Positions 50,386 to 59,076 of a stretch of DNA of 64,000 nt are shown one piece after another (position 1 is the first letter of the stretch; the number at the start of each line of letters is the position of its first letter). Under the pieces are notes generated by a model. The model did not search any database. It was not told the DNA's origin and was given only the letters and a program-made list of their open reading frames with translations. The DNA is taken from contig JBCCTU010000004.1 in NCBI GenBank assembly GCA_039198065.1, positions 248,001 through 312,000 on the forward strand. The letters are read 5' to 3'. The position numbers and the translations under genes were made by a program. The DNA is from CALHVX01 sp039198065 (GTDB lineage: Bacteria; Pseudomonadota; Gammaproteobacteria; Pseudomonadales; Azotimanducaceae).

Positions 50386-51746
50386 GTACGCTTGCCCGCC
50401 CGACCGGGACCCAGGACTGGACCGGCGCTCGAGCCCGCGAGCTCGCTGTCGTCGAGCGGGTGCTGTTCGAGGTGATCGAAAGCTATAGTTTCGAGCCGCT
50501 GCGGCTGCCAATGATGGAGTCTGTCGAGCTGTTCAAGCGCGGCGTTGGCGACGCGACGGACATCGTCGAGAAAGAGATGTTCGTGCTTGAGCGTCGTGGC
50601 AACGCAGACACGAGCGATGGGGCGAGGGGCGATGGGGAGAAGGGCGATGGAGAGAAGGGCGATGGAGAGAAGGGCGATCGCGAGGCGCTTGCACTGCGGC
50701 CCGAAGGGACGGCGAGTACGGTGCGGGCGCTGCAGCAGGAAGCGCTGCTCTACAACCAACAGCAGCGCGTGTACTACGCCGGCTCCATGTTTCGCTACGA
50801 GCGTCCGCAGAAAGGTCGCTACCGCGAGTTTTACCAGGTTGGAGTAGAAGCCTTCGGTTTCGCTGGCCCGGATCTCGATGCTCAGCTGCTGGCACTGGCA
50901 GCCGACTGCTGGCGCGCCCTCGAGATCGAAGGGCATCTCAACCTCGAACTCAACACCATCGGCAGTTCGGCGGATCGTGCCCGTTACGGCGAGGCGCTGC
51001 GCAGCTATCTCGCACCGCTGCGCGGGGAACTGGACCAAGACAGCCAGCGACGGCTGGAACGCAACCCGCTGCGTATCCTCGATGCGAAAGCTCCGCGCAC
51101 CCAGGAACTTCTTGAGGCGGCACCGAAGCTGACCGACTACATCAACGCCGAGGCCCGCGCCCATTTTGATGAGCTGCTGCGGGTGCTCGACGGTCTGGGG
51201 ATTGCGGTGCGGCTGAATCCGCGGCTGGTGCGGGGGCTCGACTACTACAACAACACGGTCCTCGAATGGACGACGGAAGACCTCGGTGCCCAGCGGGCCG
51301 TGTGCGCCGGCGGGCGCTACGACGGTCTGGTAGAGCTGCTCGGCGGTAAGCCCATGCCGGCCGCCGGGTTCGCCTTTGGTCTCGATCGGATTGTTCTTCT
51401 TCGGGAGCTCGCGGCCAGCGACAACAACGCGACGCCGATCGGCGGACACCCTGCAGACGTCTATCTGTGCGCGCCGAAAGGCGTGGATTCGCTGCAGGTC
51501 GAACTGGTTGCCCGGCGCTTGCGTAGTTCGCTGCCGGGGCTCAAGCTCCGCGTGCATCTGGGTGGCGGCAAGCTCGACAAGCAGCTCAAGCGAGCTGATA
51601 GCAGCGGCGCGCAGGTGGCGCTCATCTTTGGTCCAGATGAAGCCGCAGCCGATACGATCACGGTCAAGCCGCTGCGAGGAAATGGCGACGAGCAACGCGT
51701 AGCGCTTGTCGACGTCGCGCAACGACTCGAGGCGATGCTTAACTGA
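50382..51746 (+). CDS. hisS: Histidyl-tRNA synthetase with a repetitive insertion
   Basis: Class II synthetase charging tRNA-His. 'VEKEMFVL' precedes the motif 2 region 'LRPEGTASTVRAL', the His-A signature is 'RGLDYYNNTVLEW', and motif 3 is 'AAGFAFGLDRIVLL'. Residues ~70-100 contain an inserted low-complexity loop with three GDGEK units, encoded by a 15-bp tandem repeat, just before 'LRPEGTA'; ordinary HisS has a short turn there. All catalytic motifs are intact. Length 454 residues versus ~424 in E. coli. GTG 50382 overlaps the rodZ stop. Confidence 0.94.
   Translation: MSTLARPTGTQDWTGARARELAVVERVLFEVIESYSFEPLRLPMMESVELFKRGVGDATDIVEKEMFVLERRGNADTSDGARGDGEKGDGEKGDGEKGDREALALRPEGTASTVRALQQEALLYNQQQRVYYAGSMFRYERPQKGRYREFYQVGVEAFGFAGPDLDAQLLALAADCWRALEIEGHLNLELNTIGSSADRARYGEALRSYLAPLRGELDQDSQRRLERNPLRILDAKAPRTQELLEAAPKLTDYINAEARAHFDELLRVLDGLGIAVRLNPRLVRGLDYYNNTVLEWTTEDLGAQRAVCAGGRYDGLVELLGGKPMPAAGFAFGLDRIVLLRELAASDNNATPIGGHPADVYLCAPKGVDSLQVELVARRLRSSLPGLKLRVHLGGGKLDKQLKRADSSGAQVALIFGPDEAAADTITVKPLRGNGDEQRVALVDVAQRLEAMLN
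50628..50684. repeat. 15-bp tandem repeat inside hisS
   Basis: Units start at 50628, 50643 and 50658, each reading GGCGATGGRGAGAAG in frame (Gly-Asp-Gly-Glu-Lys), followed by a partial unit GGCGATCGCGAG. The two later units are identical, indicating recent slippage duplication. Preceding codons (GATGGGGCGAGG) look like an older, degenerate unit. Confidence 0.85.
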
Positions 51747-51814
51747 GAGCGGTTCAACGGCGATACGTTGCCGCGAAGATAAGAGATGCCGCAGGGCATC
51801 GACAGGAGTGGAGA

Positions 51815-52468
51815 GTGTCGGATTATCTGACCGATGAAGAACAGGCCCAGCGGCTCGAAAACTGGTGGGGGCGCTACGGGCTTTTGGTGATTGGCGCCGT
51901 CATCCTTGCGGTGGCCGCCGTTGTTGGCTACCGCTGGTGGATCGATCAGCAGGCTCAGACCGTAGCGACCGGTGCAAAGATCTACGAAGAGTTCCGCAGT
52001 GCAACGGGCGAAGACAGTCGCGCGTTGGTCGGGCGGCTGGATGCCGAAGCGGGTGCCACGGGCTACCCGGTGCTGGCCCGCTTCCGCCTTGCCGCGCTGG
52101 CTGCGGAAGAAGCCAACTACGCGCAGGCCATTGCCGACTACCAAGACATCATTCGCAGCGCCCGTGAGCCGGCGATCCAGGATCTCGCCCGCATTCGCTT
52201 GGCGCGATTCCAGCAGCAGTTGGGCAAGACCGATGAAGCGATGGCCGCGCTGCAGAGCGCACGATCCGAGGGCTTTCGGTCGCTGGTGGCGGAGCTCAAG
52301 GGTGACATTCTGCTTGCGAGTGGCGACGCCGCTGCAGCCCATGAAGCCTATGAAGCCGCCGTGGCGGCGATGACCGACGGCCAGTCCAACCCGCTGCTGG
52401 AACTCAAAGCCTCGAGCACTGCCCAAGGTAACGACACCCAGTTGCCGGAGCAGGACATTGACGGTTGA
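51815..52468 (+). CDS. yfgM: YfgM-type tetratricopeptide membrane protein
   Basis: Ancillary SecYEG translocon protein exposing TPR-like repeats to the periplasm. 'MSDYLTDEEQAQRLENWWGR' is the conserved cytosolic start. A membrane helix follows (YGLLVIGAVILAVAAVVGY) near residues 21-39. The remainder is helical repeats (AIADYQDIIRSAREPAIQDL). Length 217 residues. The order hisS-yfgM-bamB-der is conserved in gammaproteobacteria. Its end overlaps the earliest possible bamB start. Confidence 0.92.
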   Translation: MSDYLTDEEQAQRLENWWGRYGLLVIGAVILAVAAVVGYRWWIDQQAQTVATGAKIYEEFRSATGEDSRALVGRLDAEAGATGYPVLARFRLAALAAEEANYAQAIADYQDIIRSAREPAIQDLARIRLARFQQQLGKTDEAMAALQSARSEGFRSLVAELKGDILLASGDAAAAHEAYEAAVAAMTDGQSNPLLELKASSTAQGNDTQLPEQDIDG

Positions 52469-52502
52469 TCTAGCGCCCCGGGTTACGGAGCTTGGGGGCC
52501 GC

Positions 52503-53747
52503 GTGCCCGCATTCGGGTATCGAGCGCTGCGTGGTTCCTTACTGCTGAGCGTACTGTTCGCCGGTGGCTGCAGCTGGTTTTCCTGGCTGCCCTTCGTTGG
52601 GGGCGACGACGATGCCGAGCGTAAGGCGAGCAATAAGCCCGCCGAGCTCGAGCGCTTCGATGAAGAGTTGCGGGTCAAACAGGTCTGGAGCCGCAGCGTC
52701 GGCGATGGCTTTGGTCGCAAGTTCCTCTACTTGAATCCCGTCGTCATCGCCGATCGGATCTACGCCGGCGACGGTTACGGCCTCATCGCCGCCTTCGACC
52801 GTTTCACTGGGGAACGCGAGTGGCGCACGCGGATCGGTGAACCGGACGGCGGCTTTTTCAACGTCTTCGATCGCCGCGACCCGAGCTTCGTTACTGGCGG
52901 ACTCGGAGGCGGTGGCGGCTACGTCTACGTCGGTACGGCCCTGGGTGAGCTCATCGCCCTTGATGCCGCCGATGGCGCGGAGCGCTGGCGGGTAACCGTC
53001 GGCAGCGAGGTGCTGAGCGAACCGATCTACGGCGAAGGTAAGGTGTACGTTCAGACCATCGACGGGCGACTGCTGGCCCTCGACAGCGAGAGCGGTGAAG
53101 AGGTCTGGCGCTTCGACAATCAGGTGCCGATTCTCACGCTGCGCGGTACCGCGACGCCCGTGTACGCCGATGGCGTTGTCTATGCGGGATTCGCCAGCGG
53201 CAAGGTCAGTGCACTGCGCGCCGAGAACGGCGAGCCAATCTGGGAACATCGCGTCATGCTACCGGAAGGGCGTTCGGAGCTTGATCGCATGGTCGACGTT
53301 GACGGGCGCCCCGTGGTGCTCGGGCCGCTGCTGCTGGCCGCGACCTATCAGGGACGAATCAAGGCGCTTCGGCGCGACGACGGCCGGCCGCTCTGGGAGC
53401 GTGAAGCGTCAACGTTCCTAGATCTCTCCGAAGGCCTCGGCCAAGTCTACGTGATCAATGAAGACGATGAGATCAAAGCGCTGGATCTGCAGAGCGCGGA
53501 AGACTCCTGGGATCAGGACGCGCTGTTCCGCCGCAAACTCTCCAATCCCCTAGCAACGGACAGCTATCTCGTCGTCGGTGACGATGACGGCTACCTGCAT
53601 GTCCTGGCGCAGTCGGACGGCCGATTTGTTGGTCGCCGGCGGGTCGACGGTAAAGGTTTGCGAGCTCGGCCTCTGCTTGCGGACGATCTGATCTACGTGC
53701 AGGGCAACGGCGGCAAGCTCGTCGCGCTCAGCCTCGAAAACCGCTAA
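52503..53747 (+). CDS. bamB: Outer membrane assembly lipoprotein BamB
   Basis: Beta-propeller subunit of the BAM complex that inserts outer membrane proteins. Lipobox LFAGGC is preceded by 'LRGSLLLSV'. PQQ-like blade repeats include 'GELIALDAADGAERWRVTVG', 'GRLLALDSESGEEVWRFDNQ' and 'GYLHVLAQSDGRFVGRRRVD'. GTG 52503 with GGGGG upstream gives a compact lipoprotein signal; a TTG at 52458 inside yfgM is an alternative that adds 15 residues. Length 414 residues from GTG 52503. Followed by der after two bases. Confidence 0.92.
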   Translation: MPAFGYRALRGSLLLSVLFAGGCSWFSWLPFVGGDDDAERKASNKPAELERFDEELRVKQVWSRSVGDGFGRKFLYLNPVVIADRIYAGDGYGLIAAFDRFTGEREWRTRIGEPDGGFFNVFDRRDPSFVTGGLGGGGGYVYVGTALGELIALDAADGAERWRVTVGSEVLSEPIYGEGKVYVQTIDGRLLALDSESGEEVWRFDNQVPILTLRGTATPVYADGVVYAGFASGKVSALRAENGEPIWEHRVMLPEGRSELDRMVDVDGRPVVLGPLLLAATYQGRIKALRRDDGRPLWEREASTFLDLSEGLGQVYVINEDDEIKALDLQSAEDSWDQDALFRRKLSNPLATDSYLVVGDDDGYLHVLAQSDGRFVGRRRVDGKGLRARPLLADDLIYVQGNGGKLVALSLENR

Positions 53748-53749
53748 CC

Positions 53750-55162
53750 GTGGCGACGGCGGTCCTCGTCGGGCGGCCGAACGTCGGAAAGTCGACGTTG
53801 TTCAACCGCCTCGTGCGCGGCCGCGATGCCCTCGTTGCCGATGTGCCGGGCCTTACCCGTGATCGGCGTTATGGACGGATGGCGCTTGGTGACGCGCAGG
53901 TGGCGACCCTCGTCGATACCGGTGGGCTGTTTGGGGAAGACCCCTTCGCCGGCGTGCTGAAGACGCAGGTCGACCTCGCCCTGGACGAAGCGGATCTCGT
54001 GCTGTTCGTCGTTGATGCGCGCGACGGTCTGCTCTCGGGCGATGAAGACATCGCCGCGCTCCTGCGACGCCGGGGCTTACCCGTGGTGTTGCTGATCAAC
54101 AAAGTCGACGGCCTGGACGCCGCCGTTGCTGTCGGCGATTTCGCGCGTCTGGGCTTCTCCGAGAGCCTTTCCGTCGCGGCCAGCCAGGGCCGAGGTATGG
54201 GGCAGCTTACGGCGTTGCTCGAGGCGCGCCTGCCGGCCACCGAATCCGCGGTTGCGGACGACGATCCAACGGCTATTCGGGTGGCCCTCATCGGCCGGCC
54301 AAACGTCGGCAAGTCGACCCTGACCAACCGGTTGCTCGGTGAAGAGCGCCAGGTCGTGTTCGATGGTGCGGGCACGACCCGAGACGCCATAGACATTCCG
54401 CTGACCCGCGATGGGCAGGCGTTTACGCTGATTGATACCGCCGGCGTTCGGCGCAAAGGACGCACCGAAGGCATCGCTGAGAAGTTTTCGGTGGTGAAGT
54501 CCCTGGCAGCCATGGAGCGGGCTCAGGTCGTGCTGCTCGTGATTGATGCGACGGAAGGGCTCGTCGAGCAGGACCTGCATCTGTTGGGCTATGCCATCGA
54601 TGCCGGCTGCGCCATCGCGCTGTGCGTGAACAAGATCGACCACCTGCCAAAGGGCAGCCGTGAGCAGCTGCGGTCCGTGCTGGAGCGGCGGCTCCGCTTT
54701 GCGCCGTGGATTCCCGTGCGCTACCTGTCGGCGCTGCACGGCACGGGCGTGGGCCGACTGTGGAATCTGATCAAGCGGCTGCACGCAGCCGGGCAGCTCG
54801 ATGAAAGCACGTCGACCTTGACCCGACTGCTGGAAGGCTTCGTCGCCGCCCACCCGCCACCGAGCCATCGAGGTCGCCAGATCAAGCTCCGCTACGCGCA
54901 CAAGGCAGCGGATCATCCGCCGACGCTGGTGATCCACGGCAAGCAAACCGATGCGCTGCCGGAGAGCTATCTGCGCTACCTGGAGAAGTGCTTTCGCGAG
55001 GCGCTGGCGTTGGACGGCAGTCCAATCCGCCTGCTCATGCGCACCGGTGATAATCCCTTTGCCGACAAAGCGAACACGCTCACCGATCGCCAGCAGCGTC
55101 GCCGCGGGCGCATGATTGCGCACCGCAAGAAGACCGAGAAGCGCAAAGCACGCAAGCGCTGA
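53750..55162 (+). CDS. der: GTPase Der (EngA), ribosome assembly
   Basis: Two tandem GTPase domains plus a KH-like C-terminal domain; acts in 50S subunit maturation. G1 motif GRPNVGKST occurs twice, near residues 8 and 182. G3 motifs are 'DTGG' and 'DTAG', and G4 motifs are 'NKVD' and 'NKID'. The C terminus is strongly basic (HRKKTEKRKARKR). Length 470 residues. GTG 53750 two bases after bamB. It converges with the M23 peptidase gene six bases later. Confidence 0.97.
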   Translation: MATAVLVGRPNVGKSTLFNRLVRGRDALVADVPGLTRDRRYGRMALGDAQVATLVDTGGLFGEDPFAGVLKTQVDLALDEADLVLFVVDARDGLLSGDEDIAALLRRRGLPVVLLINKVDGLDAAVAVGDFARLGFSESLSVAASQGRGMGQLTALLEARLPATESAVADDDPTAIRVALIGRPNVGKSTLTNRLLGEERQVVFDGAGTTRDAIDIPLTRDGQAFTLIDTAGVRRKGRTEGIAEKFSVVKSLAAMERAQVVLLVIDATEGLVEQDLHLLGYAIDAGCAIALCVNKIDHLPKGSREQLRSVLERRLRFAPWIPVRYLSALHGTGVGRLWNLIKRLHAAGQLDESTSTLTRLLEGFVAAHPPPSHRGRQIKLRYAHKAADHPPTLVIHGKQTDALPESYLRYLEKCFREALALDGSPIRLLMRTGDNPFADKANTLTDRQQRRRGRMIAHRKKTEKRKARKR

Positions 55163-55167
55163 CGGTC

Positions 55168-56049
55168 TCAGCGCAGCAGCGCAAGCGCCGTCAGCGGATC
55201 GACACGATGGCCGTTGAGGCTGACGGACCAGTGCAAATGTGGCCCAGTCACGCGACCGGTGGCCCCGACCTTGCCGAGTGTCGCGCCTCGGGTCAGCGCC
55301 TGACCTTCTTCGACATCGATTTCGCTGAGGTGGCAGTACATGGTCACCAGCCCTTTGCCGTGATCGATGAGCACCGTGTTGCCATTGAAGTAGAACGACC
55401 CGGTGACGACCACGGTCCCCGGCGCGGGGTTGGCGATCGGTGTCCCGGTCACGGCGGCAATGTCGAGGCCGCTGTGCGGACTGCGCGGTTGATTGTTGAG
55501 CACTCGGCGGCGCCCAAAGGGACTGCTCATGGGACCAAGCACCGGCTGCAGGAAGGGTTCCACGAGTGTCGTGTCCCGGTCGTCGAACTCCCGGTAGGCC
55601 GAACGCATACGTGCGGATTCGCTGCGGATGCGGCTCAGGTTCTCGGGGTCCGGGTTCACCATCTTGCGGTTCTTTATGGTCAGGCGCTGCTCGGGGTAGG
55701 CCTTTTCCTTGATCTGAAACTTATGCCAGAGCGGACCGTCGTCCCCGAAGTACACGGCCAGCTCCGCTTCTCCCGCCTGTTGCCCCATGGGGATACCCAC
55801 CAGGTAGCGGCTGCCGATGTTGAACACGCGCTTCCCGCTGAACTCCACTCGGGTCGCTGCCGGCGGGGCGAGGTATTGGTAGATGCCGCCGGGTACGGGA
55901 CTGCCTTCGGCGGGGAGCTCAGGCAGCGCTAGGGGAGCGGGCTCCGTTGCTTCCGCTGCATAAGCCGGGATAACACTGGGGCACCCCAGGGCGACCGTCC
56001 ACAGAAGTAAGGGAAACAGCAACGATCGCCGTGCTGCACGGTCAGGCAT
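55168..56049 (-). CDS. Periplasmic M23-family metallopeptidase
   Basis: LytM-type peptidoglycan endopeptidase or its inactive regulator. A signal peptide (RRSLLFPLLLWTVALG... ending IPAYA) precedes a ~140-residue beta-rich region. The M23 domain carries 'PHSGLDIAAVTGTPI' (His-x3-Asp) and 'GPHLHWSVSLNG' (His-x-His), so all zinc ligands are present and activity is likely. ATG 56049 is chosen for its signal peptide. It overlaps the xseA stop by eight bases, and the pair is probably co-transcribed. Length 293 residues. Confidence 0.88.
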   Translation of the reverse strand: MPDRAARRSLLFPLLLWTVALGCPSVIPAYAAEATEPAPLALPELPAEGSPVPGGIYQYLAPPAATRVEFSGKRVFNIGSRYLVGIPMGQQAGEAELAVYFGDDGPLWHKFQIKEKAYPEQRLTIKNRKMVNPDPENLSRIRSESARMRSAYREFDDRDTTLVEPFLQPVLGPMSSPFGRRRVLNNQPRSPHSGLDIAAVTGTPIANPAPGTVVVTGSFYFNGNTVLIDHGKGLVTMYCHLSEIDVEEGQALTRGATLGKVGATGRVTGPHLHWSVSLNGHRVDPLTALALLR

Positions 56050-57343
56050 GCTCTGAACCTCCGTCGGATGGCGGCGGTGGGCGCGTGAGCGACGCCGCGA
56101 GATCAACGTCCTGCACCTCGAGCGTCAGCTTGCCACGGCGTAGATAGGCCTCGACCCGATCACCGGGTTGTAGCTGGTCGGCGCTGTCGACTACCGAACC
56201 CGTGTCGCTGAGTACCGCCGCGTAGCCGCGCTCCAGGGTCTGGGCGGGGCTCACCGCGTCCAGGGTGCGCAGCCGTGCCCGAGCGGCGTCCCTGGAACGG
56301 TTAACCTGGGCTTGGATCTGCTGCCGGAGCCGGATGTTGCGATCGGCGAGGGTGTCCTGTGCCGCTGCGAGGCGGCGATCCAGGCTCTGCCGCTGCAGGC
56401 GTCTGGTTAGATTGGCAAGCGTTTCCCGGTGTCCCTCGAGCAATCGCGCAGCGGCACGATGCAAGCGTGTTTCCCGCTCGTCGGTGCTGCGCATCTGTTG
56501 CGCCAGTTCCCGGCGCGGATCGGTCAGACGAAGGCTGCGTTCGCGAACCGCGGCGCGGTGTTCGCTCAGCGTCGTGCGAATCAGCTGGGTCAGCGCACCG
56601 TCGATGCTCCGCAACCCGTCGATCAGTGCAGCGCCATCGGGCGTGATTAACTCTGCCGCCGCGGTGGGTGTGGCGGCTCGTAAATCAGCGGCGAAGTCGG
56701 CGATGGTGAAGTCGACCTGATGGCCGATAGCAGAGACCAGCGGCACGGGGCAGGCGGCAATGGCCCGGGCCACCGGCTCGAGGTTGAAGGCCCAGAGATC
56801 CTCGATCGATCCACCGCCGCGGGTCAGTACAGCCACGTCGACATCGATGGCGGCTAGCTGTTCGAGGGCAGCCACGATTTCAGGTCCGGCTTGGTCACCT
56901 TGCACGCGTACCGGCAACAAAATCACGTCGACTGCCCGGTAGCGGCGCTCGACGGTGTGCAGGAAGTCCCGCAGGGCGGCCCCGGTAGCAGACGAGATCA
57001 CCGCGATGCGGCTGGGGCGTTGGGGTATGGGTTGCTTGCGCGACTCCTCAAACAACCCCTCGCGAGCCAGCGACTGTTTCAGTTGCTCGAAGGCGGCTCG
57101 CAACGCGCCTTCACCGGCAGGTTCCAGATGGTCGACGATGACCTGGAAGGTGCCGCGGGCTTCGTAGAGGCTGACCCGCCCGCGCACGAGTACGGCGTCG
57201 CCGTCTTTGATCGGTATGCGCACGCGGCGGTTGCTCGAGGCAAACATGGCGCAGCTGACTTGGGCGCCGCTGTCCTTGAGGCTGAAGTACCAGTGTCCGC
57301 TGCGGTGTTTGTGCAGATTCGAGAGCTCGCCCTCGATCCACAC
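56042..57343 (-). CDS. xseA: Exodeoxyribonuclease VII large subunit, 5' end unclear
   Basis: Nuclease degrading single-stranded DNA. The OB-fold domain starts at 'VWIEGELSNLHKHRSGHWYF', the catalytic region includes 'AVISSATGAALRDFLHTVERR' and 'VLTRGGGSIEDLWAFN', and a coiled-coil C terminus follows. GTG 57343 is the first usable start, giving 433 residues. Codons upstream in the same frame still read like XseA (RQILTVSSLARGARALLEDA) back to a stop near 57512, yet contain no ATG, GTG or TTG. The nearest ATG (57420) is one base out of frame. Either a one-base deletion or a non-standard start is implied. Confidence 0.88.
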   Translation of the reverse strand: MWIEGELSNLHKHRSGHWYFSLKDSGAQVSCAMFASSNRRVRIPIKDGDAVLVRGRVSLYEARGTFQVIVDHLEPAGEGALRAAFEQLKQSLAREGLFEESRKQPIPQRPSRIAVISSATGAALRDFLHTVERRYRAVDVILLPVRVQGDQAGPEIVAALEQLAAIDVDVAVLTRGGGSIEDLWAFNLEPVARAIAACPVPLVSAIGHQVDFTIADFAADLRAATPTAAAELITPDGAALIDGLRSIDGALTQLIRTTLSEHRAAVRERSLRLTDPRRELAQQMRSTDERETRLHRAAARLLEGHRETLANLTRRLQRQSLDRRLAAAQDTLADRNIRLRQQIQAQVNRSRDAARARLRTLDAVSPAQTLERGYAAVLSDTGSVVDSADQLQPGDRVEAYLRRGKLTLEVQDVDLAASLTRPPPPSDGGSEHA

Positions 57344-57601
57344 CGACCCGTAGGCGTCCTCTAACAGGGCGCGCGCGCCCCGCGCAAGCGACGAGACGGT
57401 TAAGATCTGCCGCGATTCATTGTGGTGCTCGGGTCCATGCCGTGGCTGGCCTGGAACTGTGCTGGACGTGCGCTCGGCGATGGCGGTGAGCCTGGCTCGA
57501 CGGAATCAGGTCGAGAGTGTAGCCGATTCGTTGCTGCAGCCGATGGCGCGATTTACAGGCGCCAGCGGCATCGCTAGACTTCGCGTTTTGCGGAGCCATC
57601 A

Positions 57602-59071
57602 ATGCTGCGTATCGCTGACGACGCGCTCACCTTCGACGACGTTCTGCTGCTCCCCGCGTACTCTCAAGTACTCCCTTCCGAAGTCTCGCTCGCTACGCGC
57701 CTGGCGCGCGACATCGAACTGAACATCCCGCTCATGTCCGCGGCGATGGACACGGTTACGGAAGCTCGACTGGCGATCGCGATTGCCCAGGAAGGCGGCA
57801 TCGGCATCGTGCACAAAAATATGGAGCCCGATGAGCAGGCGCGGGAAGTGCGAGCGGTAAAGAAGTACGAAACCGGCATCATCCGCGATCCGATTACGAT
57901 CCATCCCGATCGCACCGTCGCGGACCTCCTCGACATTACCCTGGAACATAAGATTTCCGGTTTGCCCGTGGTCGAAGGCGATGACCTCATCGGCATCGTG
58001 ACCAGCCGCGATGTGCGTTTCGAGCAGCGCCTCGACGCCCGCATTCGCGAAGTCATGACGCCGAAGGACAAGCTGGTCACGGCGCCGGAAAACACCAGCT
58101 TTGAAACCATTACCGGACTGCTGCAACAGCACCGGATCGAGAAGCTGCTGCTTGTCAACGATGCCTTTCAGCTTCGTGGCATGGTCACGGTTAAAGACAT
58201 CTACAAAGCCGAAGCCTATCCGAACGCGAGCAAGGACCATCAGGGCCAGCTGCGCGTCGGTGCCAGCGTGGGCACCGGTCCCGATACTCAGGAGCGGGCG
58301 GCGACGCTGGTATCGGCCGGCGTCGACCTGCTTGTCGTCGACACGGCCCACGGCCATTCGCAGCGCGTGCTCGACACCGTGTCGTATCTCAAGCAAACCT
58401 ACCCGCAGCTTGCGATCGTCGGTGGTAACGTCGCGACCCAGGCGGGTACGCAGGCGCTGATCGACGCCGGTGTCGATGCCGTTAAGGTCGGCATCGGCCC
58501 AGGCTCGATCTGCACGACGCGCATTGTCACAGGCATCGGGGTTCCGCAGATCACGGCGATTGGCGAAGCGTCTAAAGCTGCCGTACCGGCGGGCATTCCG
58601 ATCATTGCCGATGGTGGCATCCGCTACTCGGGCGACATCGCCAAAGCGATTGCCGCCGGCGCCAGCGTAGTCATGGTGGGCTCGTTGCTCGCCGGTACGG
58701 AAGAGGCGCCCGGCGAAGTGGAGCTGTATCAGGGCCGGACCTATAAGTCCTATCGCGGTATGGGCTCCCTCGGCGCTATGGGATCGGCGCAGGGCTCGGC
58801 GGACCGCTACTTTCAGGACGACACGGCGGATCAGCGCAAGCTGGTGCCGGAAGGCATTGAGGGGCGTGTGCCGTACCGCGGGCCCGTGCACCCGATCGTG
58901 CACCAGCTCATGGGCGGGGTACGGGCCTCCATGGGCTACACAGGCTGCGATACGATCACCCGCATGCGCACGGAACCGCAGTTCGTGCGGGTGTCCTCGG
59001 CGAGCATGATTGAGAGTCATGTCCATGACGTCTCCATTACCAAAGAAGCTCCGAACTACCCGGTTTCCTGA
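57602..59071 (+). CDS. guaB: Inosine-5'-monophosphate dehydrogenase
   Basis: Oxidises IMP to XMP, the committed step of GMP synthesis. (beta/alpha)8 barrel starting 'ALTFDDVLLLPAYSQVLPSE'. Two CBS domains are inserted at ~residues 95-205. The catalytic Cys loop is 'GIGPGSICTTRIVTG' near residue 300. The flap is 'YRGMGSLGAMGSAQGSADRYFQ', with 'GRVPYRGPV' after it. Length 489 residues. It is divergent from xseA, as in E. coli, and five bases upstream of guaA. Confidence 0.98.
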   Translation: MLRIADDALTFDDVLLLPAYSQVLPSEVSLATRLARDIELNIPLMSAAMDTVTEARLAIAIAQEGGIGIVHKNMEPDEQAREVRAVKKYETGIIRDPITIHPDRTVADLLDITLEHKISGLPVVEGDDLIGIVTSRDVRFEQRLDARIREVMTPKDKLVTAPENTSFETITGLLQQHRIEKLLLVNDAFQLRGMVTVKDIYKAEAYPNASKDHQGQLRVGASVGTGPDTQERAATLVSAGVDLLVVDTAHGHSQRVLDTVSYLKQTYPQLAIVGGNVATQAGTQALIDAGVDAVKVGIGPGSICTTRIVTGIGVPQITAIGEASKAAVPAGIPIIADGGIRYSGDIAKAIAAGASVVMVGSLLAGTEEAPGEVELYQGRTYKSYRGMGSLGAMGSAQGSADRYFQDDTADQRKLVPEGIEGRVPYRGPVHPIVHQLMGGVRASMGYTGCDTITRMRTEPQFVRVSSASMIESHVHDVSITKEAPNYPVS

Positions 59072-59076
59072 CGGCC

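Noticed and set aside
48550..50511. A 653-codon open frame on the minus strand opposite pilF and rodZ.
   Set aside because: It is antisense to two genes with clear families, has no recognisable domain, and arises from high-GC codon bias, as do similar long antisense frames at 57599-59089, 50289-51722, 32506-33726 and 16740-18014.
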